Positions 42,699-52,232 are shown, counted from the first letter of the stretch. The stretch is 64,000 nt of DNA from Frateuria defendens (GCF_001182895.1 NZ_LFQR01000004.1:62001-126000); one strand, 5' to 3'. The notes: generated by a model from the letters alone, not told the origin. Numbers and translations are program-made.

Positions 42699-43097
42699 AT
42701 GATCCGTTGGGTTATCGGTGCTGGCCTGTGGGTGGTCGCCGTGACGGCCTCATATGGCCAGGACGCCGCTGCGGCGAATACGCCACTGCGGCCGACCTAT
42801 TACACGTGCGTCAAAGCGGCCCGTGGCGTGACGCTGGCGCTCAACGACTGCATTGGTGCCGAGCACGATTACCAGGACAAGCGCCTGAATACCGCCTACC
42901 AGCGGCTGCGCACGACGTTGCCTGCCGCACAGCGCACCGCATTGCGCGATGAAGAGCGGGCGTGGATCGTCCAGCGGGACAAGGCCTGCGCCCCAGACGG
43001 CAGCGGGGGCACGGCCAGCCTGCTCGACGCCAATCAGTGCCAGTTGGACCAAACCGCCGCCCGGGCGGCGACCCTTGAAGGGCGTTCAAGCCGATAG
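42699..43097 (+). CDS. LprI/DUF1311-type lysozyme-inhibitor-like protein, probable immunity
   Basis: A 132-residue exported protein. Signal peptide 1-20, four cysteines (37, 51, 97, 114) for two disulfides, and the LprI-family pattern NDCIGAEHDYQDKRLNTAY, then LRDEERAWIVQRDKAC. LprI-like proteins inhibit lysozymes in the periplasm. It starts after AAGGAAG and ends 50 bases before the lysozyme-like secreted effector gene on the same strand, so I infer that it protects the producer from that effector. The pair is less GC-rich than its flanks. Confidence 0.8.
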   Translation: MIRWVIGAGLWVVAVTASYGQDAAAANTPLRPTYYTCVKAARGVTLALNDCIGAEHDYQDKRLNTAYQRLRTTLPAAQRTALRDEERAWIVQRDKACAPDGSGGTASLLDANQCQLDQTAARAATLEGRSSR

Positions 43098-43147
43098 CTT
43101 CATTCCGACGCAACGGACGACACGGACACCAAGCCGGAGTGGCGAGC

Positions 43148-44518
43148 ATGACGGACCAGCTAGAACAGGCCAGGCGCGAAGCAGAGCAATGGCATCTCGG
43201 GCAAACCTCCGCAAGCTATGAATCAGGTCTCGCAGGAGCCGGGGCGATCTCCACCGGCAAGGGAGATCATGGAGGCGTGTCCTACGGCTCGTATCAGTTC
43301 TCCAGCGTCACCGGCACCTTGAAGGAATATCTGGACCAATCGCCCTACGGGCCGCAGTTCCATGGGCTGACACCGGTCACGCCGGCGTTCGATGCCAAAT
43401 GGCAAGAACTGGCCCGCACCGACCCCGGCTTTGGCCAGGACCAACACGACTTTGTCGGCCGCTCGCATTACAGCGCGCAAGCCAGGGCCTTGCAGGCGCG
43501 CGGCCTCGACCTGTCGGGGCGTGGCATGGCTGTTCAGGACGCGCTATGGAGCACGGCGGTGCAATGCCGCGACCTGACGCCCAGCATCTTCAGCAAAGGC
43601 CTGGCCGAAAAGTTTGGCGATCACTACGACTTGGCCGCACTGAGCGACAAAGACATCGTGGACGCGGTGCAGGACTACAAAATCGCCCACGTCAAAACGC
43701 TGTTCAGCCATTCGCCCAAGCTGCACGATTCGCTCAAAGACCGTTTTTCTGATGAGAAGGTGGCGCTCGAACGCCTGGCAGACAGTGATGCGGTGCTTCG
43801 GGCCAACGGGGTGACGGTGGAACATCGCGGTACCGCGCCGGCAGTCGCCATCGCGCATCACCCCTCGCACGCCAGGCATGATGGCACCCACCCGGGTACG
43901 TTCCGGTTCAACGATCATTCCGAGAGAGTGCGGGACCTGCAAGCCCGGCTCGCGGCGCTCGGTTATGCCGGGGCCGGTGGCCGGCCACTCCAGGCGGACG
44001 GGCACTTTGGGGCCAGTACCCAAGCCGCGGTCGAAGCCTTCCAACGCGACCACCAGCTTCACGTTGATGGAGTGGCCGGGGCCCGAACCTTGGATGCCTT
44101 GCACCGCGCCCAGCAGGCCCCCGCAGCATCACTGGACAGCCCTGCGCATGCGGGCCACGGCATGTATGCGCAGGCCCTGCGGATGGTCCATGAGCTGGAT
44201 GCGCAACAAGGCCGAACGCCGGACCAACTGAGCGTCAACTTTGCCGGCACACTGGCCGCCCACTCGCGGGCCGAAGGCATGACGCGCATCGACCACCTGC
44301 TGCTGAGCGAGGATGCGAGCCGGGCCTTTGCCGTTCAGGGGGATCTGAACTCACCCTTCAAGCAATATGCCTCGGTGGACATAGCCAAAGCCGTGGTCCA
44401 GCCGCTTGACCAGAGCAGTCGGGCGTGGACCCTAGCGCACCAGCAACAACCGCAGGTGGCGGCGTCCGCCATGGAGGCGCCGCAACAAGCGCCCACGGCA
44501 CCCACGATGATGCGTTGA
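43148..44518 (+). CDS. Type IV secretion antibacterial effector with XVIPCD tail
   Basis: A 456-residue protein without a signal peptide. Residues 20-205 resemble the lysozyme-like peptidoglycan hydrolase domain found in secreted and phage-type effectors (SASYESGLAG with Glu25 as probable catalytic acid, GKGDHGGVSYGSYQFSS). Residues 257-318 are a peptidoglycan-binding_1 domain (VRDLQARLAALGY, GHFGASTQAAVEAFQ). Residues 335-430 fit the XVIPCD secretion domain of Xanthomonadales T4SS effectors: GMTRIDHLLLSEDA, AFAVQGDL, VDIAKAVVQPLDQSS, followed by a Gln-rich tail. It is predicted to be injected by a VirB/D4 system into rival bacteria and cut their cell wall. GGAG lies 9 bases before ATG 43148. 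No T4SS genes are in the window. Confidence 0.82.
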   Translation: MTDQLEQARREAEQWHLGQTSASYESGLAGAGAISTGKGDHGGVSYGSYQFSSVTGTLKEYLDQSPYGPQFHGLTPVTPAFDAKWQELARTDPGFGQDQHDFVGRSHYSAQARALQARGLDLSGRGMAVQDALWSTAVQCRDLTPSIFSKGLAEKFGDHYDLAALSDKDIVDAVQDYKIAHVKTLFSHSPKLHDSLKDRFSDEKVALERLADSDAVLRANGVTVEHRGTAPAVAIAHHPSHARHDGTHPGTFRFNDHSERVRDLQARLAALGYAGAGGRPLQADGHFGASTQAAVEAFQRDHQLHVDGVAGARTLDALHRAQQAPAASLDSPAHAGHGMYAQALRMVHELDAQQGRTPDQLSVNFAGTLAAHSRAEGMTRIDHLLLSEDASRAFAVQGDLNSPFKQYASVDIAKAVVQPLDQSSRAWTLAHQQQPQVAASAMEAPQQAPTAPTMMR

Positions 44519-44740
44519 TCCGGCTGCCTGATCGGCGACGACGCTCAGCTGTGAAATGGTCGACGGCCGACGCACGGCTTGCGGCCGAACAGGCCAAGTG
44601 ATCGACGCGACTTCCGCCGGACCGCCAGCGGCCAGTGATCGGTGTTTGCGCTTTCTCAGCCTTTCAACGCGATGTACGTCTTGTCGAAGGCCTGGAATGT
44701 CGGCACATCGCTCATCCTGCATTGAAGCCTTAACTCCTGT
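44519..44740. other. Short gene-free stretch after the effector
   Basis: No gene of normal size. A 19-codon minus-strand frame (44715-44656, MSDVPTFQAFDKTYIALKG) looks protein-like but is too short to judge and has a poor ribosome binding site; it may be the front end of a lost gene. Confidence 0.3.
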
Positions 44741-45856
44741 TCAAAGCTTGAGATAAACCCGCCGCCTATCCATCACCCACACGATCCCCCACCACACCCC
44801 CACGAACCCCAGCGCCCACGCCAGCGAGGCCGCATACGGCCCCGCCAGCGGCACGATCCAGCCCGCGAACAAGCCGCGGTACAGCGGCTCCTGCCAGCCC
44901 AGCGCCGGCAGCAGGATCTGCATCAGTTCCGACCCGGCATACGCGGCGATGGCGTTGACGCCGAAACGCCGCCCCAGCGCCGGCCAGCCGCGCACGTCGA
45001 TCAGCGCGTGGCACAGCCACAGCGCCAGCGCCGCCCAGCCCGCCGTCCACAGCGCGAACGAGGGCGTCCACAGGTTCTTGTTGAAGGGCAGCCAGTGCGA
45101 CCACGCCAGGCCGAGCACCAGCGCTACCGCACCCGCGAGCGGCAGCATGCGCGCCCTGCCCGCGCGCAGCGCGCGGCCGGCGGCGAGGCCGAGCAGCGTG
45201 GTGGCGAGCGAGGGCAGCGTGCCGGGCAGGCCTTCCGGGTCGTGGCCGCGGCCGGTGGCGGGATCGGTCAGGTAGACGTAATGGCCGAACAGCGCACTGT
45301 CGCTGCGGCTGACGAGGTTGGCGAAGGGCTCCAGCGAACCGCCGGCCACGAGCAGCCCGGCATAGCCGAGCAGCAGCGCGACGATCGCTGCCCACTGCGC
45401 GCGCGGCGAGGTGTACAGCGCGAAGGCCGCCGCCGCGGCGAAGCACAACCCGATCCGCTGCAGCACGCCGGGCAGGCGCAGGTGCGCGCCGGGCAGCAGC
45501 CAGGCGGCGAGCAGGTTGATCGCCAGCCCCAGCGCCACGATGCGCAGCGCCCGCCACAATGCCGTGCGCAGCAGCGCGGCCGGCGCGGCGCCCTGCTCCA
45601 GCCGCGGGCCGAAGGCCAGGGCGATGGACACGCCGACGATGAAAAGGAAGAACGGGAACACCAGGTCGGTCGGCGTGCAGCCGTGCCAGGCGGCGTGTTC
45701 GAGCGGCGCGTAGACGTGGCTCCAGTCGCCCGGATCGTTGACCAGCAGCATCGCCGCCACGGTGAGGCCGCGCAGCGCATCGACCGAGCGCAGCCGGGGC
45801 GCGCCATCGGAGTGGCCCGTACTTCGCGTGCCCACCGTGCCGTGCATGCCCGTCAT
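44741..45856 (-). CDS. nagX: Membrane acyltransferase NagX-like (COG4299)
   Basis: A 371-residue inner-membrane protein with about ten helices, of the heparan-alpha-glucosaminide N-acetyltransferase/DUF5009 type. Markers: RLRSVDALRGLTVAAMLLVN, GCTPTDLVFPFFLFIVGVSI and GVLQRIGLCF. In nag clusters it is thought to acetylate glucosamine-containing sugars at the membrane. It starts at ATG 45856, overlapping the hexosaminidase stop by four bases (ATGA), so it is translated together with that enzyme. The same frame stays open into the hexosaminidase region by chance. Confidence 0.85.
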   Translation of the reverse strand: MTGMHGTVGTRSTGHSDGAPRLRSVDALRGLTVAAMLLVNDPGDWSHVYAPLEHAAWHGCTPTDLVFPFFLFIVGVSIALAFGPRLEQGAAPAALLRTALWRALRIVALGLAINLLAAWLLPGAHLRLPGVLQRIGLCFAAAAAFALYTSPRAQWAAIVALLLGYAGLLVAGGSLEPFANLVSRSDSALFGHYVYLTDPATGRGHDPEGLPGTLPSLATTLLGLAAGRALRAGRARMLPLAGAVALVLGLAWSHWLPFNKNLWTPSFALWTAGWAALALWLCHALIDVRGWPALGRRFGVNAIAAYAGSELMQILLPALGWQEPLYRGLFAGWIVPLAGPYAASLAWALGFVGVWWGIVWVMDRRRVYLKL

Positions 45857-48156
45857 GGTTTCGCCGTGCCGGATGCCGCTGCCGGTTGCAGCGCCACTCG
45901 CGCGAAGGCGTACAACGGCCCGTCGGTCGGCGCGGCGAACAGCAGGCACAGCGTGTGTGCGCCGCGTTGCGCGGGCAGCGGCGCGGTGAGCGTGAAGCGT
46001 GCAGGCGTGGTGGCCGGATCGGGCAGCGGCACCTGTGCCAGCGGCGGGCCGTCGCAGCGGTCCACGCGCACCTCCAGCTCGCCGTGCGGCGTGTCGGAGG
46101 CGCGCTGCACCACCAGCTTCGCCTCGTGCGCGAGCTGGAAGTTGCGCGGCAGCCGCGCCAGTTCGAAGTGGATCGTGCCGATGCCGTCCAGCACGGCATC
46201 GGGCCAGCGCTGGCAGTTGTCGAACACGTTGACCGCGTACACCGGCGCCAGCGAGGCCGCCTCCGGCAGCGGCTGCACGCGCAGGCGGAAATCGCTGCCG
46301 GGGCAGTTGGGCAGCTCGGTGCCGAGGCGGCTGCGCAGCGTGGCGGCGTCGAGGGTGTACGTGCGCGCGGCGGCCAGCGGCGTGCCGTCGTCGGCGAAGC
46401 TGGCCGCGCGCAGCGTGTGCGGCAGCGCCACGGCGAACGGCGCGCCGTAGCGCGGCGAGGCCGGCGTGGGTGCGCTGCCGTCCAGCGTGTAGTGCAGCGC
46501 GCCGTAGCCGGCCTGGTTGCCCAGCGTGACCGTCGCGGTGCCGGTGTCGAGCGCGGCGTCGCGGTCGAACTGCGGCTGCACGGCGAAGGCGCTGTCGGAG
46601 GCCTCGATGCCGGCGCGGCGGTAGCGCGCGAGCTGCGCGGGCAGCCTTGCGAGGAAGCCCGGCCAGTCGCGCCGGGCCGGCGGCGTCCACAGCACCTCGG
46701 CCAGCGCGTCCAGGCGCGGGAACACCGCGCGCTCCACGTGGCGCGGGGTCGGCATGTGCTCGCTCCACACGTTGGCCTGCGCGCCCAGCACGTGGGCGGC
46801 CTGGGCGGCGTCGAGCGAGGCCGGCACCGGCTCGAAGGCGTAGATGTCGGCGAGGCTGCGCACCGGCAGGCGGCCGGCGATCTCGTCGGCGTGGTTGCTC
46901 TGCAATTGGTCGAAGTAGAGGTCGGGCGAGGGCGAGAGCACCACGTCGTGGCCAAGCCGCGCGGCCTTCACCGCGCCCGCGGTGCCGCGCCAGGACATCA
47001 CCGCCGCGTCGCCCGGCACGCCGCCGTCGAGGATCTCGTCCCAGCCGATCAGCCGCCGCCCATGCCGGACGAGGTAGGTGCCGAGCCGGCCCATCAGCCA
47101 GCCCTGCAGGGCATCCTCGTCCTTGAGGCCGAGCACGTGCAGGCGCGCCTGCACCGCGGGCGAGTCCCGCCACTGGTCCTTCACCGCCTCGTCGCCGCCC
47201 AGGTGCACGTAGCGGGAGGGGAACAGCGCCATCACTTCGTCGAGCACGTTCTCGAGGAAGCGCACGGTGGCCTCGTCGACGTTGTAGAGCGTGGTGTGCA
47301 CGCCCCAGTCCACCGACACCGGCGGCCGCCGGCCGGTGACGCCCACCTGCGGGTAGGCGGCCACCGCCGCCTGCGCATGGCCGGGCAGGTCCAGCTCCGG
47401 CACGATGGTGATCTGGCGCGCGGCGGCGTAGCGCACCAGCGCGCGGATCTCCCCTTGCGTGTAGTAGCCGCCGTAGCGCGCGGGCTCGCCGTCCCGGCCG
47501 GCCTCCGGCGGCGTGCGCCAGGCGCCGAGGCGGGTGAGTTGCGGGTAGCGCCGGATCTCGATGCGCCAGCCCTGGTCGTCGGTGAGGTGCCAGTGCAGCA
47601 CGTTGAGCTTGTGCAGCGCCATCTGGTCGAGCAGCCGGCGGATCTCGGCCGGGCTCTGCATGTGTCGGGCGGAGTCGAGCATCAGGCCGCGCCAGGCGAA
47701 GCGCGGCGCGTCCTCGATGTGCAGCGCCGGCAGCGCATCCGCGGCGGGCGTGGCGGTGAGAAGCTGCCACAGCGTCGCCGCGCCGTGGAAGAGGCCGGCC
47801 TCGTCGCGCGCCGCGAGGTGCACGCCTTGCGGCGAGACATCGAGCACGTAGCCCTCGGCGGCAACGGACGCGGCGGGGTCGAGTGCCAGCGCGATGGCGC
47901 CGGGTTCGGCGGCCCCCGTGTGCAGGGCGAGCCTGGGCCCGTGCACGGCGTCGAGCCGGTCGATCAGGAACCGGGCCGCCCGCTGCGCGGCGCGATCGCC
48001 GGCGGGCACCACCAGCGGCGTCGCCGGGCCGACGGCGAAGCGCCCCTCGCGCTCCACCAGCTGCACCGGCAGCGGAATCAGCGCGGGCGCGGCCGCCTGC
48101 GCGGCAGCGGCGGACAGGCCGAGGATCAGGCCGAACAGCAGTCGACGACAACGCAT
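45853..48156 (-). CDS. GH20 beta-N-acetylhexosaminidase
   Basis: A 767-residue exported glycoside hydrolase. Signal peptide 1-22, a GH20b N-terminal domain to about 145, and the catalytic barrel with RGLMLDSARH, HWHLTDDQGWRIEI and the Asp322-Glu323 pair in HLGGDEAVKDQW. Further on lie WDEILDG and a C-terminal beta-rich extension (FN3/CHB_HEX-like, LHYTLDGSAPTPASPRYG). It releases GlcNAc from chitooligosaccharides in the periplasm after their entry through the NAG-type receptor encoded just upstream. GGAG is 8 bases before ATG 48156. Confidence 0.93.
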   Translation of the reverse strand: MRCRRLLFGLILGLSAAAAQAAAPALIPLPVQLVEREGRFAVGPATPLVVPAGDRAAQRAARFLIDRLDAVHGPRLALHTGAAEPGAIALALDPAASVAAEGYVLDVSPQGVHLAARDEAGLFHGAATLWQLLTATPAADALPALHIEDAPRFAWRGLMLDSARHMQSPAEIRRLLDQMALHKLNVLHWHLTDDQGWRIEIRRYPQLTRLGAWRTPPEAGRDGEPARYGGYYTQGEIRALVRYAAARQITIVPELDLPGHAQAAVAAYPQVGVTGRRPPVSVDWGVHTTLYNVDEATVRFLENVLDEVMALFPSRYVHLGGDEAVKDQWRDSPAVQARLHVLGLKDEDALQGWLMGRLGTYLVRHGRRLIGWDEILDGGVPGDAAVMSWRGTAGAVKAARLGHDVVLSPSPDLYFDQLQSNHADEIAGRLPVRSLADIYAFEPVPASLDAAQAAHVLGAQANVWSEHMPTPRHVERAVFPRLDALAEVLWTPPARRDWPGFLARLPAQLARYRRAGIEASDSAFAVQPQFDRDAALDTGTATVTLGNQAGYGALHYTLDGSAPTPASPRYGAPFAVALPHTLRAASFADDGTPLAAARTYTLDAATLRSRLGTELPNCPGSDFRLRVQPLPEAASLAPVYAVNVFDNCQRWPDAVLDGIGTIHFELARLPRNFQLAHEAKLVVQRASDTPHGELEVRVDRCDGPPLAQVPLPDPATTPARFTLTAPLPAQRGAHTLCLLFAAPTDGPLYAFARVALQPAAASGTAKP

Positions 48157-48222
48157 GCGAAGACTCCATCGTCCCGGCCGTGCGCCCGCCGCCCTCGACG
48201 GCGCCGCCCGCCGGTGCCGGAC

Positions 48223-48255
48223 AAAAAGCGGGCCCGGCAAGCCTAGCCGGGCCCG
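48223..48255 (-). terminator. Rho-independent terminator after the NAG TonB receptor gene
   Basis: On the minus strand CGGGCCCGGC and GCCGGGCCCG form a 10-bp stem with a seven-base loop (48229-48255) followed by GCTTTTT (48227-48223). It lies 22 bases past the receptor stop and separates it from the hexosaminidase gene, which must then have its own promoter in the next 67 bases. Confidence 0.8.
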
Positions 48256-48276
48256 TGGCGGGGAGGTGTGCCTAAA

Positions 48277-50994
48277 TCAGAACTTGAAGCGCAGGTTGAG
48301 GTAGTACTGGCGGCCGTTGACGTAGAACGCATAGGGCTGTTTCCCGTAGGCGTCGTTCTTGGTGTAGTACTTGAGCTTGGGGTTGTTGAGGTTCATCGCG
48401 TCCAGCGACAGCGCCATCCAGTCGTTGATCTTGTAGCCGAACGAGGCGGCCAGGTTGCCGATGCCCTGCTGGAAGTAGGTGTCGGTGCGGCTCACCCCGG
48501 CGTAGAACTCCGAGCGGTAGGTGTAGCTGATGCGGCCGTTGAAGCGGTCGTTCTCGAAGTAGCCGGACACGTTGTAGGTGTTCTTCGAGGTGCCCTGCAG
48601 CGGCACGTCGCCGGTGGCGTGGCCGTCGGCATAGGTGTAGTTGGCCTGCACGCCGAAATACTCGCCGACCGGCTGGATGTAGTTCAGCTCCACGCCGCGC
48701 ACCTGCCCGTTGACGTTCTTCGGCACGCTGATGAGGTAGTCGGAGTAGACGTCCTGGCCGGCGGCGGCCGAGGCCTGCATGTCCTTGAAGCGGCGCACCT
48801 CGTTGCCGAAGTTGATGTAGTCCTTGAGGTTCATCGCGTACACGCCGGCGGAGAGCAGGCCGCGCGTGGCGAAGTACCACTCCACGGCGGCGTCGAAGTT
48901 GGTGGAGATCAGCGGCTTGAGCTGCGGGTTGCCGCCGCTGCCGGTGTGGGTGAGGTCGTCGGCGGAGACGTAGCCGGCCAGCGCCGAGTAGTCCGGCCGG
49001 GTCATCGTCTGCGAGGCGGCCAGGCGCAGCAGCAGCTCGTCGGTGAAGGCCAGCTTGAGGTTGGCGCTGGGCAGGAACTTGTCGTAGCTGTGCTTGTAGG
49101 TGTTCCAGAAGTAGTCGCCGAAGGCGGAGCCTAAGATCGGGCCGGTCACCGTGCTGGCCAGCGCGTCGGGCGCGGTGCTGGTGTAGCCGATGTCCTCCTT
49201 GGTCTTCACGTAGCGCACGCCGATGTTGCCGCTGGCGATGCCGGACTGGAAGTTGAGCTGCAGGTAGGCGGCCGAGTCCTTCTCCTCCACCTTGTAGACG
49301 TCGTTGAAGTAGAAGCGCGTGACCGGGTCGCGGTTGGCGAACGCGGCGTCGATGGCGGCCAGCTGGGCCGGCGAGTAGAACCAGATCGGGCCCGGGAAGC
49401 TGCCGCCGAGCGAGCTGCCGAAGTCGCCCGGGTAGCGGCCGTAGGTGGTGGGGTAGGCCGCCGGGTTGGTCCAGTCGCTGGCGAAGTTCGGCCCCTGCGC
49501 GATCTCGAACGGGTTCTCGCGGGTGTGCTTGGCATAGCGGGCGCCGAACTGCAGCGAGCTGAAGGCGCCGCCGTCGAAGGCAAGCTCGCCGTCGAACTGC
49601 GCCCAGTCCTCCTTGTCCTTCACCTTGATGCCCTGGCCGCCGAAGATCCAGCCGGCCGAGGGCAGGATGCCGGACGGCGAGGCGTTGTCGCCGCCCAGGG
49701 TCCAGTTGATCGGCTTGTCGAGGCCGCGCATGTTCCAGCTGGCGCCCGCGCCGCCGGCCGTGCCCAGCTCGATCACGTCCTGGGTGGGGCTGGAGCCGGT
49801 GCCGCGGGTGGTGCCGACCTGGCCGGTGAAGGTGAGGTGGTCGGTGGCGCGCCAGTTGGCCTCCAGGGTGAGGTACTTCGACTCCGACGCCGCCCCCGGG
49901 CGCGAGATCTGGTCGTACACGCCGTACGCGCCGGTGCCGCCGGCGATGGAGCCGCTGGTGACCACGTTGTTGCGGATCGCATTGGGCGTGAGCACGCCGC
50001 CGTTGGCCAGCGCGTTGCTGGCCCACATCATGTAGTTGCGGTTGTAGTTGTCGGCCTCGAGCTTGGAGTAGAAGCCGTTGAGGTCGAGGGTGAGGTTGTC
50101 GGTGGGCTTGAACTCCAGGTCGATCACGCCGCCCTTGCGCTTGCGCTGCTGGGTGAACAGCACCGCGCCAATCTCGTTCGGGTAGTACACGGTGTTGCCG
50201 CCCACGGTGGTGGGCAGGTAGCCGCCCACCACCTCCTGGCCGTTGCGCTGCAGGCTGCGCTTCTCGTAGAAGCCCTGCAGCATCACGCCCAGGGTGTTGG
50301 CGTCGTTCTTCCAGTTGAACAGGCCGCTGAACTGCGGCTTGGTCTTGTCCGGCAGGTCCGAGTACACGCCGCCCACCGAGACCTCGCCGGTGATGGGCTT
50401 GGCGAACTCCAGCGGCTTGCGCGTGACGATGTCCACCGAGCCGGCGGCGCCGCCTTCGACGATGCGCGCCTCGGAGGACTTGTGCACCACCACCTGGCTC
50501 ACGATCTCCGAGGGCAGCAGGGTGTAGCTCACGCTGCGGCCCACCGTCTGCACCTGGCTCAGCACGAACCAGTCGCCGGTGCCGATGGTATGGCCGTTGA
50601 CCAGGGTCTGGGTGAGGCTGGGGTTGGTGCCGCGCAGGCTCACGCGGTCGTTCTCGTCGAAGCCGCCCTCGCTGGCGCTGGACGAGCTGATGTTGACGCC
50701 GGGCAGGCGCTGCAGGGTGTCGGCCACGTTCTTGGCCGGCAGCTTGCCGATGTCCTCGGCGGTGACGATCTCCACGTGCGAGTCGGCGGCCTGCTTGAGC
50801 TGCAGCGATTCGGCCTCGCTGTTGCGGATGCCGACGACGGTGACGGTGGCCAGCTCCTTGGCCTTGGCCTGGTCGGCGCGGCTCTGGGCGCTGGTGGTGC
50901 CACTCGGCTGGGTGGCGTCCTGGGCCTGCAGCGAACCGTTGAAACACAGGCTGGCGATGATGCTTGCGGCTAACAGCGTCTTGCGGTGTGACAT
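48277..50994 (-). CDS. TonB-dependent receptor, NAG/chitooligosaccharide type
   Basis: A 905-residue outer-membrane receptor with a signal peptide ending LQAQ, TonB box region ELATVTVVGIR, and a plug with IVTAEDIGKLPAKNVADTLQ and VVHKSSEARIVEGGAAGSVD, which is characteristic of the carbohydrate receptors found in nag, maltose and xylan loci of xanthomonads. The barrel ends QYYLNLRFKF. It lies 106 bases downstream of the kinase gene on the same strand and is flanked by nag genes, which supports chitooligosaccharides as ligand. GGAGGGGAGC precedes the ATG. Confidence 0.92.
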   Translation of the reverse strand: MSHRKTLLAASIIASLCFNGSLQAQDATQPSGTTSAQSRADQAKAKELATVTVVGIRNSEAESLQLKQAADSHVEIVTAEDIGKLPAKNVADTLQRLPGVNISSSSASEGGFDENDRVSLRGTNPSLTQTLVNGHTIGTGDWFVLSQVQTVGRSVSYTLLPSEIVSQVVVHKSSEARIVEGGAAGSVDIVTRKPLEFAKPITGEVSVGGVYSDLPDKTKPQFSGLFNWKNDANTLGVMLQGFYEKRSLQRNGQEVVGGYLPTTVGGNTVYYPNEIGAVLFTQQRKRKGGVIDLEFKPTDNLTLDLNGFYSKLEADNYNRNYMMWASNALANGGVLTPNAIRNNVVTSGSIAGGTGAYGVYDQISRPGAASESKYLTLEANWRATDHLTFTGQVGTTRGTGSSPTQDVIELGTAGGAGASWNMRGLDKPINWTLGGDNASPSGILPSAGWIFGGQGIKVKDKEDWAQFDGELAFDGGAFSSLQFGARYAKHTRENPFEIAQGPNFASDWTNPAAYPTTYGRYPGDFGSSLGGSFPGPIWFYSPAQLAAIDAAFANRDPVTRFYFNDVYKVEEKDSAAYLQLNFQSGIASGNIGVRYVKTKEDIGYTSTAPDALASTVTGPILGSAFGDYFWNTYKHSYDKFLPSANLKLAFTDELLLRLAASQTMTRPDYSALAGYVSADDLTHTGSGGNPQLKPLISTNFDAAVEWYFATRGLLSAGVYAMNLKDYINFGNEVRRFKDMQASAAAGQDVYSDYLISVPKNVNGQVRGVELNYIQPVGEYFGVQANYTYADGHATGDVPLQGTSKNTYNVSGYFENDRFNGRISYTYRSEFYAGVSRTDTYFQQGIGNLAASFGYKINDWMALSLDAMNLNNPKLKYYTKNDAYGKQPYAFYVNGRQYYLNLRFKF

Positions 50995-51100
50995 GGTTTG
51001 CTCCCCTCCGAGCGGATCTGCGTCAGCGGTGCCGGAACGGCCGGTGCCGCGTGGTTGATTGGGCTCGTGCCCCGGTACAAAGCTGAAACTCCCCCGCGCC

Positions 51101-52153
51101 TCATGCGCCCTGCCCCCCGTCCTGCGCGCGGCCGTCCAGGAACATCCCGGCCGCCCCGATCACCCCGTGCTGGCCGTGCTCCATCAGGCGCACGGGCACC
51201 TGCCGCAGAAAGGCGCGCATCACGCCCTTGTTGAAGAAGCGCTCGGCAAAGCGGCTGGCCAGCAGCAGTTCGCGGATCTGCGGCAGGATCCCGCCGGCGA
51301 GGAACACGCCGCCGCGCGCGCCGTAGAGCAGCACCAGGTCGCCCGCGAAGCTGCCCAGCAGGCCGCAGAACACGTCCACCGCCTCCACCGCGGCCGCATC
51401 ACTCCTGACCAGCGCGGCCTGCGTGATCGCGGCCGGCTCGGCGAGCGCGGGCGCCAGGCCGCGCAGCGTGCAGATGGCGCGATAGAGGTTGAGCAGGCCC
51501 GGGCCCGACAGCGCGTGCTCGAAGGAGACGTGCGCGCGCTCGCGCGCCAGCAGGCGCAGGATCTCGATCTCCAGCTCGTTGCCGGGCGCCAGCGCGATCT
51601 GGCCCGCCTCGGTGGCGAGCACGCTGGCGCGCGGCCGGCCCGGCAACAGCACCGCCGAGCCCAGGCCGGTGCCCGGCCCCATCACCAGCACCGGGCCGGG
51701 CGAGCGCGGCGCGCTGGGCTCGATCACCGGCAGCGTGTCCGACTCGTCGAGGAACTGGGTGGCGTAGGCCACCGCCTCGAAGTCGTTGACCACGACGAGC
51801 CGCTGGAGGCCCAGGCCCGCACGGATCTCGCCGATGGACACCGGCCAGGGCAGGTTGTCGTTGACGATGGCGTCGTCCAGCACGTAGCCGGCGCTGGCCA
51901 CCGCGCACTCCACCGGGGCGGCGTCGCCGAGGCCGGCGGCGAAGTCCTTGAGGATCGCGGTGAGGCTCGGCCACTCGGCGCATACGTAGCGCCGGTAGCG
52001 CAGCATGCTGACCGGCCGCGCGCCGTCGGGCCGGCGGCCGAGCAGGCCGATGCGCGCATGCGTGCCGCCCACGTCCGCGGCGAGCAGCAGCGGCTCCTGC
52101 GCCGCGTCGCGCGCCGCCGTCTCTCCGTGCCCGGCCAGATCCGCCACACCCAT
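51101..52153 (-). CDS. glk: Glucokinase-family sugar kinase, probably GlcNAc kinase
   Basis: A 350-residue kinase of the Glk (not ROK) family: phosphate loop LAADVGGTHARIG, VVNDFEAVAYATQFL with the catalytic Asp, VMGPGTGLGSAVL, and FLAGGILPQI near the end. In GlcNAc clusters of xanthomonads, Glk-type kinases phosphorylate free GlcNAc brought in by NagP to feed NagA. Here no other kinase is in the cluster, so I infer that role. It starts at ATG 52153, 66 bases from the NagR-like palindrome at 52219-52232, and is divergent from nagP. Confidence 0.88.
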   Translation of the reverse strand: MGVADLAGHGETAARDAAQEPLLLAADVGGTHARIGLLGRRPDGARPVSMLRYRRYVCAEWPSLTAILKDFAAGLGDAAPVECAVASAGYVLDDAIVNDNLPWPVSIGEIRAGLGLQRLVVVNDFEAVAYATQFLDESDTLPVIEPSAPRSPGPVLVMGPGTGLGSAVLLPGRPRASVLATEAGQIALAPGNELEIEILRLLARERAHVSFEHALSGPGLLNLYRAICTLRGLAPALAEPAAITQAALVRSDAAAVEAVDVFCGLLGSFAGDLVLLYGARGGVFLAGGILPQIRELLLASRFAERFFNKGVMRAFLRQVPVRLMEHGQHGVIGAAGMFLDGRAQDGGQGA

Positions 52154-52218
52154 GCCCGTGTTCTCCCCCGTCACGCGCCTGCATGACCATCGAATGACGG
52201 CGGCATATGGCCATAGCA

Positions 52219-52232
52219 TGACAACGTTGTCA
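52219..52232. promoter_or_regulatory. NagR operator 1
   Basis: TGACAACGTTGTCA is a perfect 14-bp palindrome, identical to the core of the NagR binding motif described for GlcNAc regulons of gammaproteobacteria. It lies upstream of the kinase gene and probably controls the minus-strand kinase-receptor transcript. Confidence 0.85.

Noticed and set aside
44741-48169. A 1142-codon frame suggesting a NagX-hexosaminidase fusion
   Set aside because: The hexosaminidase motifs are in another frame, and NagX starts at 45856 with an ATGA overlap. No fusion.
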